This document shows, piece after piece, positions 1-6,056 of a DNA stretch of 6,459 nt. Made by a program: the position numbers and the translations under genes. Every line of letters starts with the position of its first letter. Position 1 is the stretch's first letter. This DNA comes from Chloroflexota bacterium. GTDB lineage: Bacteria > Chloroflexota > Dehalococcoidia > GIF9 > UBA5629. A model generated the notes under the pieces. The model saw only the letters and a list, made by a program, of their open reading frames with translations. It did no database searches and was not told the DNA's origin. Where the stretch lies: NCBI GenBank assembly GCA_026389675.1, contig JAPLHJ010000168.1:1-6459 (forward strand), read 5' to 3'.

Positions 1-1338
1 GAAATTGCGGTCGCGCCCCTGCTTGGCTGAACCGCCCGCGGAATCGCCTTCCACTATGTAAAGTTCGCAGTCCTTCGGGTTGTTGCTGGCGCAGTCGGCG
101 AGCTTGCCTGGCAGCGTGCCGAACTCAAGCCCCGTCTTTTTGAGAATGAGGTCGCGCGCCTTGCGCGCTGCTTCACGGGCCTTGGCTGCCAGCAGGCACT
201 TGTCGATTATCGATTTGCCCTCGTCGGGGTGCTTTTCCAGGTACTCGTTCAGCCCGTCGCTGGCCACTGACTCTACCTGTCCTTTCACTTCCGGGTTACC
301 CAGCTTGGCCTTGGTCTGGCCTTCAAATTGGGGAGACCCCACCTTTACGCTGATTACGGCGGTCAGGCCGTCGCGGATATCTTCACCTGACAGGTTAGGG
401 TCATTATCCTTGAGGTACTTGTTCTTGCGGGCGTAGTCGTTCAGCACGCGGGTCAGCGCAGCGCGGAATCCGGTCATATGTGTGCCGCCTTCCTTGGTGT
501 TGACGCAGTTGGCAAAGGCCGTAACGTTCTCCGAGTAGCCATCATTGTACTGTATGGCGATCTCGACGGCGGTGCTGTTTACCTTGCCGCTGATATAGAT
601 GGATTTGTCCAGCACCTGCCGATTCTTGTTGATACGCCGCACCAGGCTGGCTATCCCGCCCTCGAAGAAATAGGTGGCCTCGCGGTCATTTCGCTCGTCC
701 CTGAGGCTTATCTCCACGCCCTTGTTGAGGAAGGCCAACTCCCGCAGGCGCTCTGTGAGCAAGTTAAAATCGTAGCTGATCTCTCCGAAGATATCCGGGT
801 CGGCCATAAAAGTGATCGTGGTGCCCGTCTGGTCGGTCTTACCTACCGATTTCACATCGTCCTGACGTATGCCGACCTTGTAATCCTGCCGCCAGATTTT
901 GCCATTGCGCCTGACTTCGGCGCGCATCCAGGCTGACAGCGCGCTGACGACCGAAGCGCCCACGCCGTGCAAACCTGAGGAAACACTGTAGGCGCCGTCG
1001 CCGAACTTGCCGCCGGCGTGCAGGGTGGTCATCACAACCTCAAGAGCGGAGACGCCCTTTTCGGGGTGTATATCTACCGGTATGCCGCGGCCGTTGTCGA
1101 TAACGGTGAGGGAATTGTCGGCATGTACTATTACCTGTATCAGGTCGCAGCAGCCGGCCATAGCCTCGTCGATACTGTTGTAAACGATCTCGTACACCAG
1201 GTGGTGCAGGCCGTCCTTGCCGGTATCGCCGATGTACATGCCGGGACGCATGCGCACCGCTTCCAACCCGTCGAGCACGCGGATATTTTCTGCGTTGTAA
1301 TCGCCATTGTTGGGATGGTTGATCTGTTCAGGGGTCAT
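1..1338 (-). CDS. gyrB: DNA gyrase subunit B (5' part, C-terminus beyond window)
   Basis: This is the ATP-hydrolysing subunit of the type II topoisomerase that introduces negative supercoils. The 446 visible codons read without interruption to the left edge. Residues 1-220 are the GHKL ATPase domain: RPGMYIG (31-37), the Glu50/Asn54 region, DNGRGIP (81-87) and the glycine-rich lid GLHGVG (122-127). The transducer domain follows, with the QTK motif at 341-343. The TOPRIM domain begins with YIVEGDSAGGSAKQG (427-441), whose Glu430 is a metal ligand in the family. LPGKLADC (409-416) favours GyrB over ParE. The ATG start is supported by GGAAG 9 nt upstream and by N-terminal alignment (NAENIRVLDGLEAVRMRPG). 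The next upstream gene on the strand is rnhA, 159 bp away. Odd point: residue 53, just before the Mg-binding Asn, is Tyr where most GyrB proteins have Asp. The remaining roughly 200 or more residues lie outside the window. Confidence 0.98.
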   Translation of the reverse strand, partial: MTPEQINHPNNGDYNAENIRVLDGLEAVRMRPGMYIGDTGKDGLHHLVYEIVYNSIDEAMAGCCDLIQVIVHADNSLTVIDNGRGIPVDIHPEKGVSALEVVMTTLHAGGKFGDGAYSVSSGLHGVGASVVSALSAWMRAEVRRNGKIWRQDYKVGIRQDDVKSVGKTDQTGTTITFMADPDIFGEISYDFNLLTERLRELAFLNKGVEISLRDERNDREATYFFEGGIASLVRRINKNRQVLDKSIYISGKVNSTAVEIAIQYNDGYSENVTAFANCVNTKEGGTHMTGFRAALTRVLNDYARKNKYLKDNDPNLSGEDIRDGLTAVISVKVGSPQFEGQTKAKLGNPEVKGQVESVASDGLNEYLEKHPDEGKSIIDKCLLAAKAREAARKARDLILKKTGLEFGTLPGKLADCASNNPKDCELYIVEGDSAGGSAKQGRDRNF

Positions 1339-1406
1339 GCTATATTACTTCCGCTGGATTACGCCCGTCCTGTGCCCGCCCTTAAGCGAGTAATCAAAGA
1401 CAAGCA

Positions 1407-1422
1407 TCACAATATATTGTGT
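1407..1422. promoter_or_regulatory. NrdR-box-like operator upstream of gyrB
   Basis: The core CACAATATATTGTG (1408-1421) is a perfect 14-bp palindrome. Extended to 16 bp, TCACAATATATTGTGT matches the published NrdR-box consensus ACACWATATATWGTGT (as recalled) at 15 of 16 positions. NrdR is the nucleotide-sensing repressor of ribonucleotide reductase genes and usually binds two boxes spaced by an integral number of helix turns. The site lies 69-84 bp before the gyrB start. Another AT-rich palindrome-binding regulator cannot be excluded. Confidence 0.55.
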
Positions 1423-1437
1423 TTGCTTAATCAGCGC

Positions 1438-1453
1438 ATACAAGTACTTGCAA
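1438..1453. promoter_or_regulatory. Second, weaker palindrome phased with the NrdR-like box
   Basis: The core CAAGTACTTG (1441-1450) is a perfect 10-bp palindrome. Its centre lies exactly 31 bp from the centre of the strong box, leaving a 15-bp gap between the 16-bp units. That is the spacing expected for tandem NrdR boxes, which bind on the same DNA face. The match to the consensus is poor (about 8 of 16, mainly the ACAA and TTG parts), so the call depends mostly on spacing. Confidence 0.35.
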
Positions 1454-1464
1454 TTTCAAGAAAC

Positions 1465-1473
1465 AGTATAGCA
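1465..1473 (-). promoter_or_regulatory. Extended -10 promoter candidate for gyrB
   Basis: On the minus strand the bases read TGCTATACT, which is the extended -10 pattern TGn followed by a 5/6 match to TATAAT. No good -35 hexamer lies 16-18 bp upstream, as is common for extended -10 promoters. The predicted start near 1458 leaves a leader of about 120 nt before gyrB and places both palindromes (1438-1453 and 1407-1422) just downstream of the start, a suitable place for a repressor. It lies just after the rnhA stop, so gyrB need not depend on rnhA transcription. It is a sequence prediction only. Confidence 0.5.
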
Positions 1474-1497
1474 TATTTGGGAGGGAAATGCATCAGT

Positions 1498-1965
1498 TCA
1501 GCCGGCTTTTTTTACCTTCGCGATGCCCTGCCGGGCCAGTTCGTCGGCCCGCTCGTTCAACTTATTCCCGGAATGTCCCGCCACCTTGATAAAAACCACC
1601 GTGTACAAAGATAAGAGCTTGAGCAGCTTCTCCCACAGGTCGCGGTTCTCAACAGGCTTTTTCGCGGCGTTCTTCCAGCCGTTCTTCCGCCAGGCGGTAT
1701 ACCATTTATTATGTATACAGTTTACCAGGTAGGCGCTGTCGGTATAGACTGCGACATAGTATTTGCCTGACTTGAGTTGTTCCAGGGACTTAATGCAGGC
1801 GGTAAGCTCCATGCGCTGGTTGGTAGTGTTAAGCTCCCCTCCGTGTATCTCCTTCAACAGGTCTCCGTGTTTGAGGATAGCGCCCCATCCGCCGGTGTTG
1901 ATACGGTACTGGTTGCCCGAGCAGGCTCCATCGCAATAGATGATTATTTTGTCCCTGGCAACCAT
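1498..1965 (-). CDS. rnhA: Ribonuclease HI
   Basis: This enzyme cuts the RNA strand of RNA-DNA hybrids (R-loops, primer remnants) in the cytoplasm. Numbered from the ATG at 1965 (155 residues, the usual size of RNase HI), the full catalytic set is visible: Asp12 in YCDGAC, Glu53 in RMELTA, Asp76 in YTDSAYL, Asp141 in NERADELA, and the flexible-loop His131 in VAGHSG. The basic segment around residues 88-103, rich in Trp, Lys and Arg (KWYTAWRKNGWKNAAK), corresponds to the substrate-binding handle of the E. coli-type enzyme. The N-terminal loop reads GNQYRINTGGWGAIL rather than GNPGPGGWGA, a slightly longer subfamily form. A TTG at 1971 would add two residues, but it overlaps a TATAAT box and neither start has a ribosome binding site. 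The neighbour gyrB is in the same orientation downstream, and both genes serve DNA replication and topology. Confidence 0.95.
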   Translation of the reverse strand: MVARDKIIIYCDGACSGNQYRINTGGWGAILKHGDLLKEIHGGELNTTNQRMELTACIKSLEQLKSGKYYVAVYTDSAYLVNCIHNKWYTAWRKNGWKNAAKKPVENRDLWEKLLKLLSLYTVVFIKVAGHSGNKLNERADELARQGIAKVKKAG

Positions 1966-1970
1966 GGCCA

Positions 1971-1976
1971 ATTATA
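1971..1976 (-). promoter_or_regulatory. -10 box for rnhA, probably a leaderless transcript
   Basis: The minus strand reads TATAAT, a perfect -10 hexamer, ending 5 nt before the ATG at 1965. A transcript starting 6-8 nt after the box would begin at or within 1 or 2 nt of the ATG. No Shine-Dalgarno-like sequence is present, which is consistent with leaderless translation. No convincing -35 hexamer is visible 16-18 bp upstream, so the promoter strength is unknown. Confidence 0.45.
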
Positions 1977-2011
1977 CGCTATTTTGGGGCTTGCCGGCCG
2001 GGATTTTTTCC

Positions 2012-2041
2012 TTGCCCCTGCGCGGCAATCGATGATAGAAT
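2012..2041 (+). promoter_or_regulatory. Promoter candidate for the acsE-acsD-cdhA operon
   Basis: A -35-like TTGCCC (2012-2017) is followed, after 18 bp, by an extended -10 TGATAGAAT (TG at 2033-2034, hexamer TAGAAT at 2036-2041, 5/6 match). The predicted start near 2048 gives a leader of about 24 nt before the ATG at 2072. It lies in the 100-bp divergent gap shared with rnhA. It is predicted from sequence alone. Confidence 0.45.
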
Positions 2042-2071
2042 TCCCCTGATTTAACCGTCTTTCCACACGAC

Positions 2072-2950
2072 ATGATTTTAATTGGCGAGAACATCCACAT
2101 TATCTCCAGGGTGGTCAGTGAGGCTGTCAGGAATAGGGACGCCGCCGCCATCCAGGCGCTGGCCACGGCGCAGGCTCAAGCCGGTGCTGATTACCTCGAC
2201 CTGAACCTGGGCCCTGCCCGCAGGGACCCCGAAGCGGTCGGTTCCTGGCTGGTCAATACGGTGCAGGAAGTGACCGGTTTGCCCATTTCACTGGATACGA
2301 TGAACCCGGCCGCCATGGAGGCAGGGCTCGCGAAGTGTAAAGCACGGCCGATATTGAACTCCGCTTCGGGCAAGGCCGAGAGCAAAGAGCTCATGATGCC
2401 GCTGGCGGTCAAGTACAATACGCAGGCCGTTATCTCGGTTATCACCGACCTGGGTTGCCCGCCCGACGTCGATGCCCGTGTGGAAAGTATTATGGAAACC
2501 GTTGCCTATGCCAACGGCCTTGGTATCAATAATGAGGACATATTTGTTGACCCGATTATTCTGCCGGTCAGCGCCGACCAGAAGCAGGTGCGTGAGGCGC
2601 TGGAATTTGTCAGGATATTACCGGACCTGCTGCCGGGAGTCAGGTCGGTGGTCGGCCTCTCCAACGTTTCAAACGGTACGCCGGCCCACCTGCGAGGCAT
2701 ACTTAACCGCACCTATATGGTGATGCTGGAAAAGTACGGCCTGTATTCGGCTATCGCGGATGTCCTAGATCCCGAACTGTTAGAGATCAACAGAGGTGGA
2801 ATTAAGGATATCCGGGAACTTATACACGGGGTGATGGAAGGCGCGCAGGTTGACATGTCCGGGTTGACGGAAAAAGCCAGAGATTATGTTAAGACGGCCA
2901 GGGTATTGATGGGTGATGCGCTCTATTCCCACGCCTGGCTGGAATCTTAA
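2072..2950 (+). CDS. acsE: Methyltetrahydrofolate:corrinoid/iron-sulfur protein methyltransferase
   Basis: AcsE transfers the methyl group of 5-methyl-tetrahydrofolate to the cobalt of the corrinoid/iron-sulfur protein, the entry to the carbonyl branch of the Wood-Ljungdahl pathway (or its exit when run in reverse). The 292 residues fit the pterin-binding TIM-barrel family: N-terminal MILIGENIH, DLNLGP (43-48), Asp75 in SLDTMN, Asn96 in LNSASG, Asp160 in VDPIILP, and Asn198 in GLSNVSNG. These correspond closely to Asp75, Asn96, Asp160 and catalytic Asn199 of the Moorella enzyme. A C-terminal helical tail of about 30 residues exceeds the usual roughly 262-residue length. The family is often mislabelled dihydropteroate synthase, but the operon (acsD 13 bp downstream, then cdhA- and cdhC-like genes) fixes the role. 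The start is chosen from the N-terminal family pattern; no clear Shine-Dalgarno precedes it. Confidence 0.93.
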   Translation: MILIGENIHIISRVVSEAVRNRDAAAIQALATAQAQAGADYLDLNLGPARRDPEAVGSWLVNTVQEVTGLPISLDTMNPAAMEAGLAKCKARPILNSASGKAESKELMMPLAVKYNTQAVISVITDLGCPPDVDARVESIMETVAYANGLGINNEDIFVDPIILPVSADQKQVREALEFVRILPDLLPGVRSVVGLSNVSNGTPAHLRGILNRTYMVMLEKYGLYSAIADVLDPELLEINRGGIKDIRELIHGVMEGAQVDMSGLTEKARDYVKTARVLMGDALYSHAWLES

Positions 2951-2963
2951 TTGAGGTAGGTTT

Positions 2964-3869
2964 ATGCAATATAAGGCGCCCCTGGAAACATATACGGGCA
3001 GGGTGAAAGAGGTCACTATCGGCAGCGGGCGGAAAGCGGTCAGGGTCGGGGGACAGAATATCCTGCCGCTGCACTATTTTGAGGGCGCTGCCGCCAACAG
3101 GTGCGTAGTTGCGCTCGAGGTGGACGACAACGGCGCTGCCGGCTGGGCCGGGCATGTGGCAGGACCGTACAAGGATGTTGTGCACGACCCGTTAAAATGG
3201 GCGAAAAGGTGCATGGAGATGGGCGCCGACCTGGTCTGTCTGCACCTGGAAGGCACCGATCCCCAGGGGGCCAACAAGCCTGCAGCAGAAGCCGCTGCGC
3301 TGGTGAAAGAGATTACCGGGGGATTGGGTGCGCCCCTGGTGGTTTATGGTTGCGGTGACGATAAGAAAGATGTCGAGGTTCTGACCGCGGTGGCTGAAGC
3401 ATGCAAAGGAGATAACCTGCTGATGGGCCCGGCGGTCAAGGAGAATTACGAAGCCATAGCCCGCGCGGTAGCGGAGAACGGGCATTGCATCATTGCCCAA
3501 ACGCCCATAGATATAAATCTTGAGAAAGAGCTCAACGTTAAGCTGCTCAAACAGCTACCTCCCGAGAAGATAGTCATCGACCCGCTCAGTTCGGCGCTGG
3601 GTTACGGTATGGAATACAGCTTCACCATCATGGAGCGCAGCCGCCAGGTCGGGGTGGTCTACGGTGATATGGCCATGCAGATGCCCATCATCGCCGACCT
3701 CGGCCGTGAGTGCTGGAAGACCAACCAGGCCAGGGCCGATGCTGAACAGGGCATGCTCTGGGAAAGCATCACGGCCATAAGCCTGCTGCTGGCCGGCGCC
3801 GATATACTGGTGCTGCGCCATCCGGATAATTGCAGGCTGCTCAAGGAAGCCATCGAAGGCAAATTATAG
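2964..3869 (+). CDS. acsD: Corrinoid/iron-sulfur protein small subunit (ACDS delta subunit)
   Basis: This is the small (TIM-barrel) subunit of the corrinoid/iron-sulfur protein. It pairs with AcsC/CdhE and caps the corrinoid that carries methyl groups between AcsE and acetyl-CoA synthase. At 301 residues it is slightly shorter than Moorella AcsD (about 320). Recognisable conserved blocks are VGGQNILPLHYFEG (28-41), VALEVDD (49-55), GADLVCLHLEGTDPQGAN (87-104), VVYGCGDDKKD (125-135), the DIN-x-EKELN block (183-190), IDPLSSALGYGMEYSFTIMER (205-225), GMLWESITAISLLLAGADI (263-281) and LRHPD (283-287). No metal ligands are expected in this subunit. The sequence looks closer to the bacterial AcsD than to archaeal CdhD. 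The ATG at 2964 is preceded by GAGGTAGG (2953-2960). The gene is co-directional with acsE (13-bp gap) and the cdhA-like gene (9-bp gap), so it is almost certainly co-transcribed. The partner acsC is not in the window. Confidence 0.94.
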   Translation: MQYKAPLETYTGRVKEVTIGSGRKAVRVGGQNILPLHYFEGAAANRCVVALEVDDNGAAGWAGHVAGPYKDVVHDPLKWAKRCMEMGADLVCLHLEGTDPQGANKPAAEAAALVKEITGGLGAPLVVYGCGDDKKDVEVLTAVAEACKGDNLLMGPAVKENYEAIARAVAENGHCIIAQTPIDINLEKELNVKLLKQLPPEKIVIDPLSSALGYGMEYSFTIMERSRQVGVVYGDMAMQMPIIADLGRECWKTNQARADAEQGMLWESITAISLLLAGADILVLRHPDNCRLLKEAIEGKL

Positions 3870-3873
3870 GAGG
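3868..3873 (+). promoter_or_regulatory. Shine-Dalgarno site fixing the GTG start of the cdhA-like gene
   Basis: A perfect AGGAGG lies 5 nt before the GTG at 3879 and overlaps the TAG stop of acsD. It supports the GTG as the true start and suggests translational coupling between the two genes. Confidence 0.8.
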
Positions 3874-3878
3874 CCGCC

Positions 3879-5966
3879 GTGGCAAGGAACGAGAGGCAGA
3901 CGAGGGAGTCAAATGACTTTATCCGCGCCGGCGATAGCTGGGAACCGGTCGGGCATACGCCGCTGCCCGGCGTCCTGGAACTGAGGAACTGGGACCGTCG
4001 GCTCCTGCAGACCTGGAAACCGTTTTACGTTCCGGTTACGGACAAATGTAGCCTCTGCACGTACGGGGAATGCGATCTCTCAGAAGGCCGCCGGGGCTTC
4101 TGTGGGGTGGATTCCTCGGCTATGCAAGCGCGGCTTACGTTGCGGACGTGCTGCGAAGGCCTGGCGAAAACACTGGCACAGGCGCGCAGGCTCATCGATT
4201 ACCTGGTGGAGGTTAAAGGCAGGGATTTGCCTGTAGATTTGGGTGATAAGATCGGTATAGAGGCGCCGCATATCAGGACGGTGCTGGGGATAAAGCCTGC
4301 GGCGCTGGGCGACCTGGAAAGGATATTATGTTACATCGAGGATCAGCTTGCCCTGCTGCTGGCCTCCGCTAATACCGGCTTTGAAGCGGCGGTTTCAGAT
4401 CTGGAATCCAAGGCCATGCATGCCTCAATGTTGACCCACACTGTGATGGAAGCCGCAGACCTGGCGGCCATAATCGGCTTCGCTTTCCCATCTTCCAGGG
4501 CAGATACCGCGCTGGTTGATGTAGGATTGGCAGCGGTGGATACGAAGAAGCCGGTTATCCTGCTGGTAGGGGATGATACGGTCTCTGCCGTCTGCCTGGT
4601 GGATTACCTCAGGCACAGTGGATTGGAGGGCAAGATTGAAGCAGTTGGTATGGGTCCGGTTGCCCATGACCTGGTGCGCTATTGCCCTACGGCTAAAATA
4701 GCCGGACCGCTTTCTGCGTTGCCCTTTGTCCTGCGCAGTGGCATCGCGGACGTCGTGATGTGCGGAGGGGGTAACCTGTTGACAGATTTATTGTCCGAAA
4801 CCCGGGCGGCCGGGGCGGCTTTTATAGCCACCGATGCCGGGACGGCATGCGGCCTGGAGGACATATCAGCTGATAATACCGAGGAGATTTTGATTGAACT
4901 GCTCAGGGATAAAAATATACTGCTGCCCGACCCCAGCAAAGCCGCCGCCGTAGCTGTGGAGGCTGCGCTCAAGCTCTCGGCCTCCCGCAGCAAGGCGCCG
5001 CCGCCGGAAAATTCTGGCCAGAATGAAGCGGGCAAGATGCGGGTGGGCCGCGGACCGGTCATGGATACCGAGATAAGGAAGGTCGGAGCGCCGCTGGTGC
5101 TGGGCACCATTCCGGGGGTCATTGCCATAGTGGGAGGTTCGAACTACCCTGGTCCGCCCGGCGATATCACCGATATAGCCGAGGAGTTCGCTAAACGCAA
5201 ATACATCGTGGTGCTGGCAGGGGACTCGGCTATCGCCGCTGCGCTCAAGACGGATAATGAAGGGAAGTCGATCTATGAGAGGTACCCGCCTGACTTCGAT
5301 GCCGGCGGCGTGATAAATACGGGCCCGGGTATCTCCGCCGCGCATATCAGCGGCGCCGCTATAAAGATCGCCAGCATCTTTGCTGCTCTGCCGCTGAGGG
5401 CTAATTACGAGGTTGTGGCTGACTATATACTCAACCGGGTGGGCGCCTGCGGGCTGGCCTGGGGCGCCTGCGGCGAGGAGGAATTAGCCCTGGCCACCGG
5501 CTGCAGCCGGCTGGGCATACCGGTCATCGTCGGCCCGCGCTGCATTAAATACGGAAGGCTCTACCTCAGCAAGCCGGGCGAAACCGATTGGAGCGTTATG
5601 GACGGCCGCTCCAAGCAAGTTGTGGATACGGGCGAACCGTCACCCGAGCACCTGATCAACCTGCTGGCCGGTAAAGACGCCGTTATTGTGGCGCTGGCCA
5701 AGTTATGCATGCGCAGGAACGATACACCGCAGGGCAGGGCCACCAAGCTTACCCATTACATTGGCCTGCACAGGCAGTATTTTGGCAAGTTGCCCGCTGA
5801 CTCCCACCTGTTTATCAGGAGGGCTTCGGATATACCCATCTTCTTTAAGAAGGAATTGCAGGCGCATCTTGGTGAGAGCGGCTGGCAGGAGAAGCCGGTG
5901 CTGTCCCTTCCCACCCTGGTTGGCACCTACCGCTCGAAGGTTACGCTCGACGATGTGGTGCATTGA
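3879..5966 (+). CDS. cdhA: CO dehydrogenase alpha subunit homologue (CdhA-like), C-cluster ligands lost
   Basis: The protein has 695 residues and aligns by eye with archaeal-type CdhA along its length: DWEPVGHTPLPG-type N-terminus, the cysteine motif C57-x2-C60-x4-C65-x9-C75, LPVDLG (117-122), RSGIADVV (286-293), RGPVMDTEIRKVG (391-403), IPGVIAIVGGSNYPGP (411-426), RVGACGLAWGAC (520-531), ATGCSRLGIPVIVGP (539-553) and KLTHYI (623-628). Active CdhA makes or oxidises CO at a Ni-Fe-S C-cluster held by one His and five Cys. Here those positions appear to be Asp232, Gly259/Pro260, Asn299, Asp449 and Gly484; only Cys542 remains. The ferredoxin-like insert with eight Cys, expected near residues 350-390, is replaced by an Ala/Pro-rich linker; there is no Cys between 324 and 524. 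Family length is about 800. The frame is open, the start (GTG) has a perfect AGGAGG, and the gene sits between acsD and cdhC, so it is a kept gene, not debris. Probable role: structural or regulatory partner of acetyl-CoA synthase (inference). Family assignment is firm; loss of activity is likely. Confidence 0.9.
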   Translation: MARNERQTRESNDFIRAGDSWEPVGHTPLPGVLELRNWDRRLLQTWKPFYVPVTDKCSLCTYGECDLSEGRRGFCGVDSSAMQARLTLRTCCEGLAKTLAQARRLIDYLVEVKGRDLPVDLGDKIGIEAPHIRTVLGIKPAALGDLERILCYIEDQLALLLASANTGFEAAVSDLESKAMHASMLTHTVMEAADLAAIIGFAFPSSRADTALVDVGLAAVDTKKPVILLVGDDTVSAVCLVDYLRHSGLEGKIEAVGMGPVAHDLVRYCPTAKIAGPLSALPFVLRSGIADVVMCGGGNLLTDLLSETRAAGAAFIATDAGTACGLEDISADNTEEILIELLRDKNILLPDPSKAAAVAVEAALKLSASRSKAPPPENSGQNEAGKMRVGRGPVMDTEIRKVGAPLVLGTIPGVIAIVGGSNYPGPPGDITDIAEEFAKRKYIVVLAGDSAIAAALKTDNEGKSIYERYPPDFDAGGVINTGPGISAAHISGAAIKIASIFAALPLRANYEVVADYILNRVGACGLAWGACGEEELALATGCSRLGIPVIVGPRCIKYGRLYLSKPGETDWSVMDGRSKQVVDTGEPSPEHLINLLAGKDAVIVALAKLCMRRNDTPQGRATKLTHYIGLHRQYFGKLPADSHLFIRRASDIPIFFKKELQAHLGESGWQEKPVLSLPTLVGTYRSKVTLDDVVH

Positions 5967-5990
5967 CGCGGGAACGCATTAGGGTATGAT
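5963..5990 (+). promoter_or_regulatory. Internal promoter candidate ahead of cdhC
   Basis: TTGACG (5963-5968, 5/6 match to the -35 consensus, overlapping the cdhA-like stop codon) is followed after 16 bp by TATGAT (5985-5990, 5/6 match to -10). The predicted start is near 5997, about 60 nt before the cdhC ATG. A separate perfect TATAAT lies at 6004-6009 but has no -35 at proper distance. This suggests that cdhC can be transcribed independently of the upstream genes. Confidence 0.45.
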
Positions 5991-6004
5991 CCGTTTATAC
6001 GGAT
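5989..6004. repeat. Perfect inverted repeat at the predicted cdhC transcription start
   Basis: ATCCGT-TTAT-ACGGAT has 6-bp arms and a 4-nt centre. It begins in the predicted -10 box and covers the predicted start site. It is not followed by a T-run, so a Rho-independent terminator is unlikely. It could be an operator or a 5' mRNA hairpin. Confidence 0.5.
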
Positions 6005-6056
6005 ATAATATTAGGTCATATGGCGCAGTTGATTATTGAGATAAGGCGGGAGATTT

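Noticed and set aside
1381..1386. CTTAAG palindrome centred another 31 bp from the strong NrdR-like box, a possible third box
   Set aside because: Six-base palindromes are frequent and the flanks do not match the NrdR consensus; the phasing is probably chance.
80..1614. Three plus-strand open frames of 118, 152 and 198 codons across the left third
   Set aside because: They lie antisense to gyrB and the end of rnhA, whose minus-strand translations match conserved families throughout; the plus-strand products show no family motifs.
1994..2007. CCGGCCGG followed by a T-run (GGATTTTTT), looking like a terminator
   Set aside because: The palindrome has no loop and no plus-strand gene ends upstream of it; the outer GGGGC/GCCCC pair encloses too large a loop to be convincing.
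2072..2950. Annotation as dihydropteroate synthase (folate biosynthesis)
   Set aside because: It shares the pterin-binding fold, but the GLSNVS Asn and the acsD/cdhA/cdhC neighbours point to the corrinoid methyltransferase AcsE.
3879..5966. The cdhA-like gene as a decaying pseudogene
   Set aside because: No stop or frameshift in 695 codons, a perfect ribosome binding site, and strong conservation of non-ligand motifs argue for selection on the protein, although only comparative dN/dS can settle it.
3101..5982. Other open frames on both strands inside acsD and the cdhA-like gene
   Set aside because: They are out-of-frame shadows of GC-rich coding sequence, with no recognisable motifs, mostly without ribosome binding sites.
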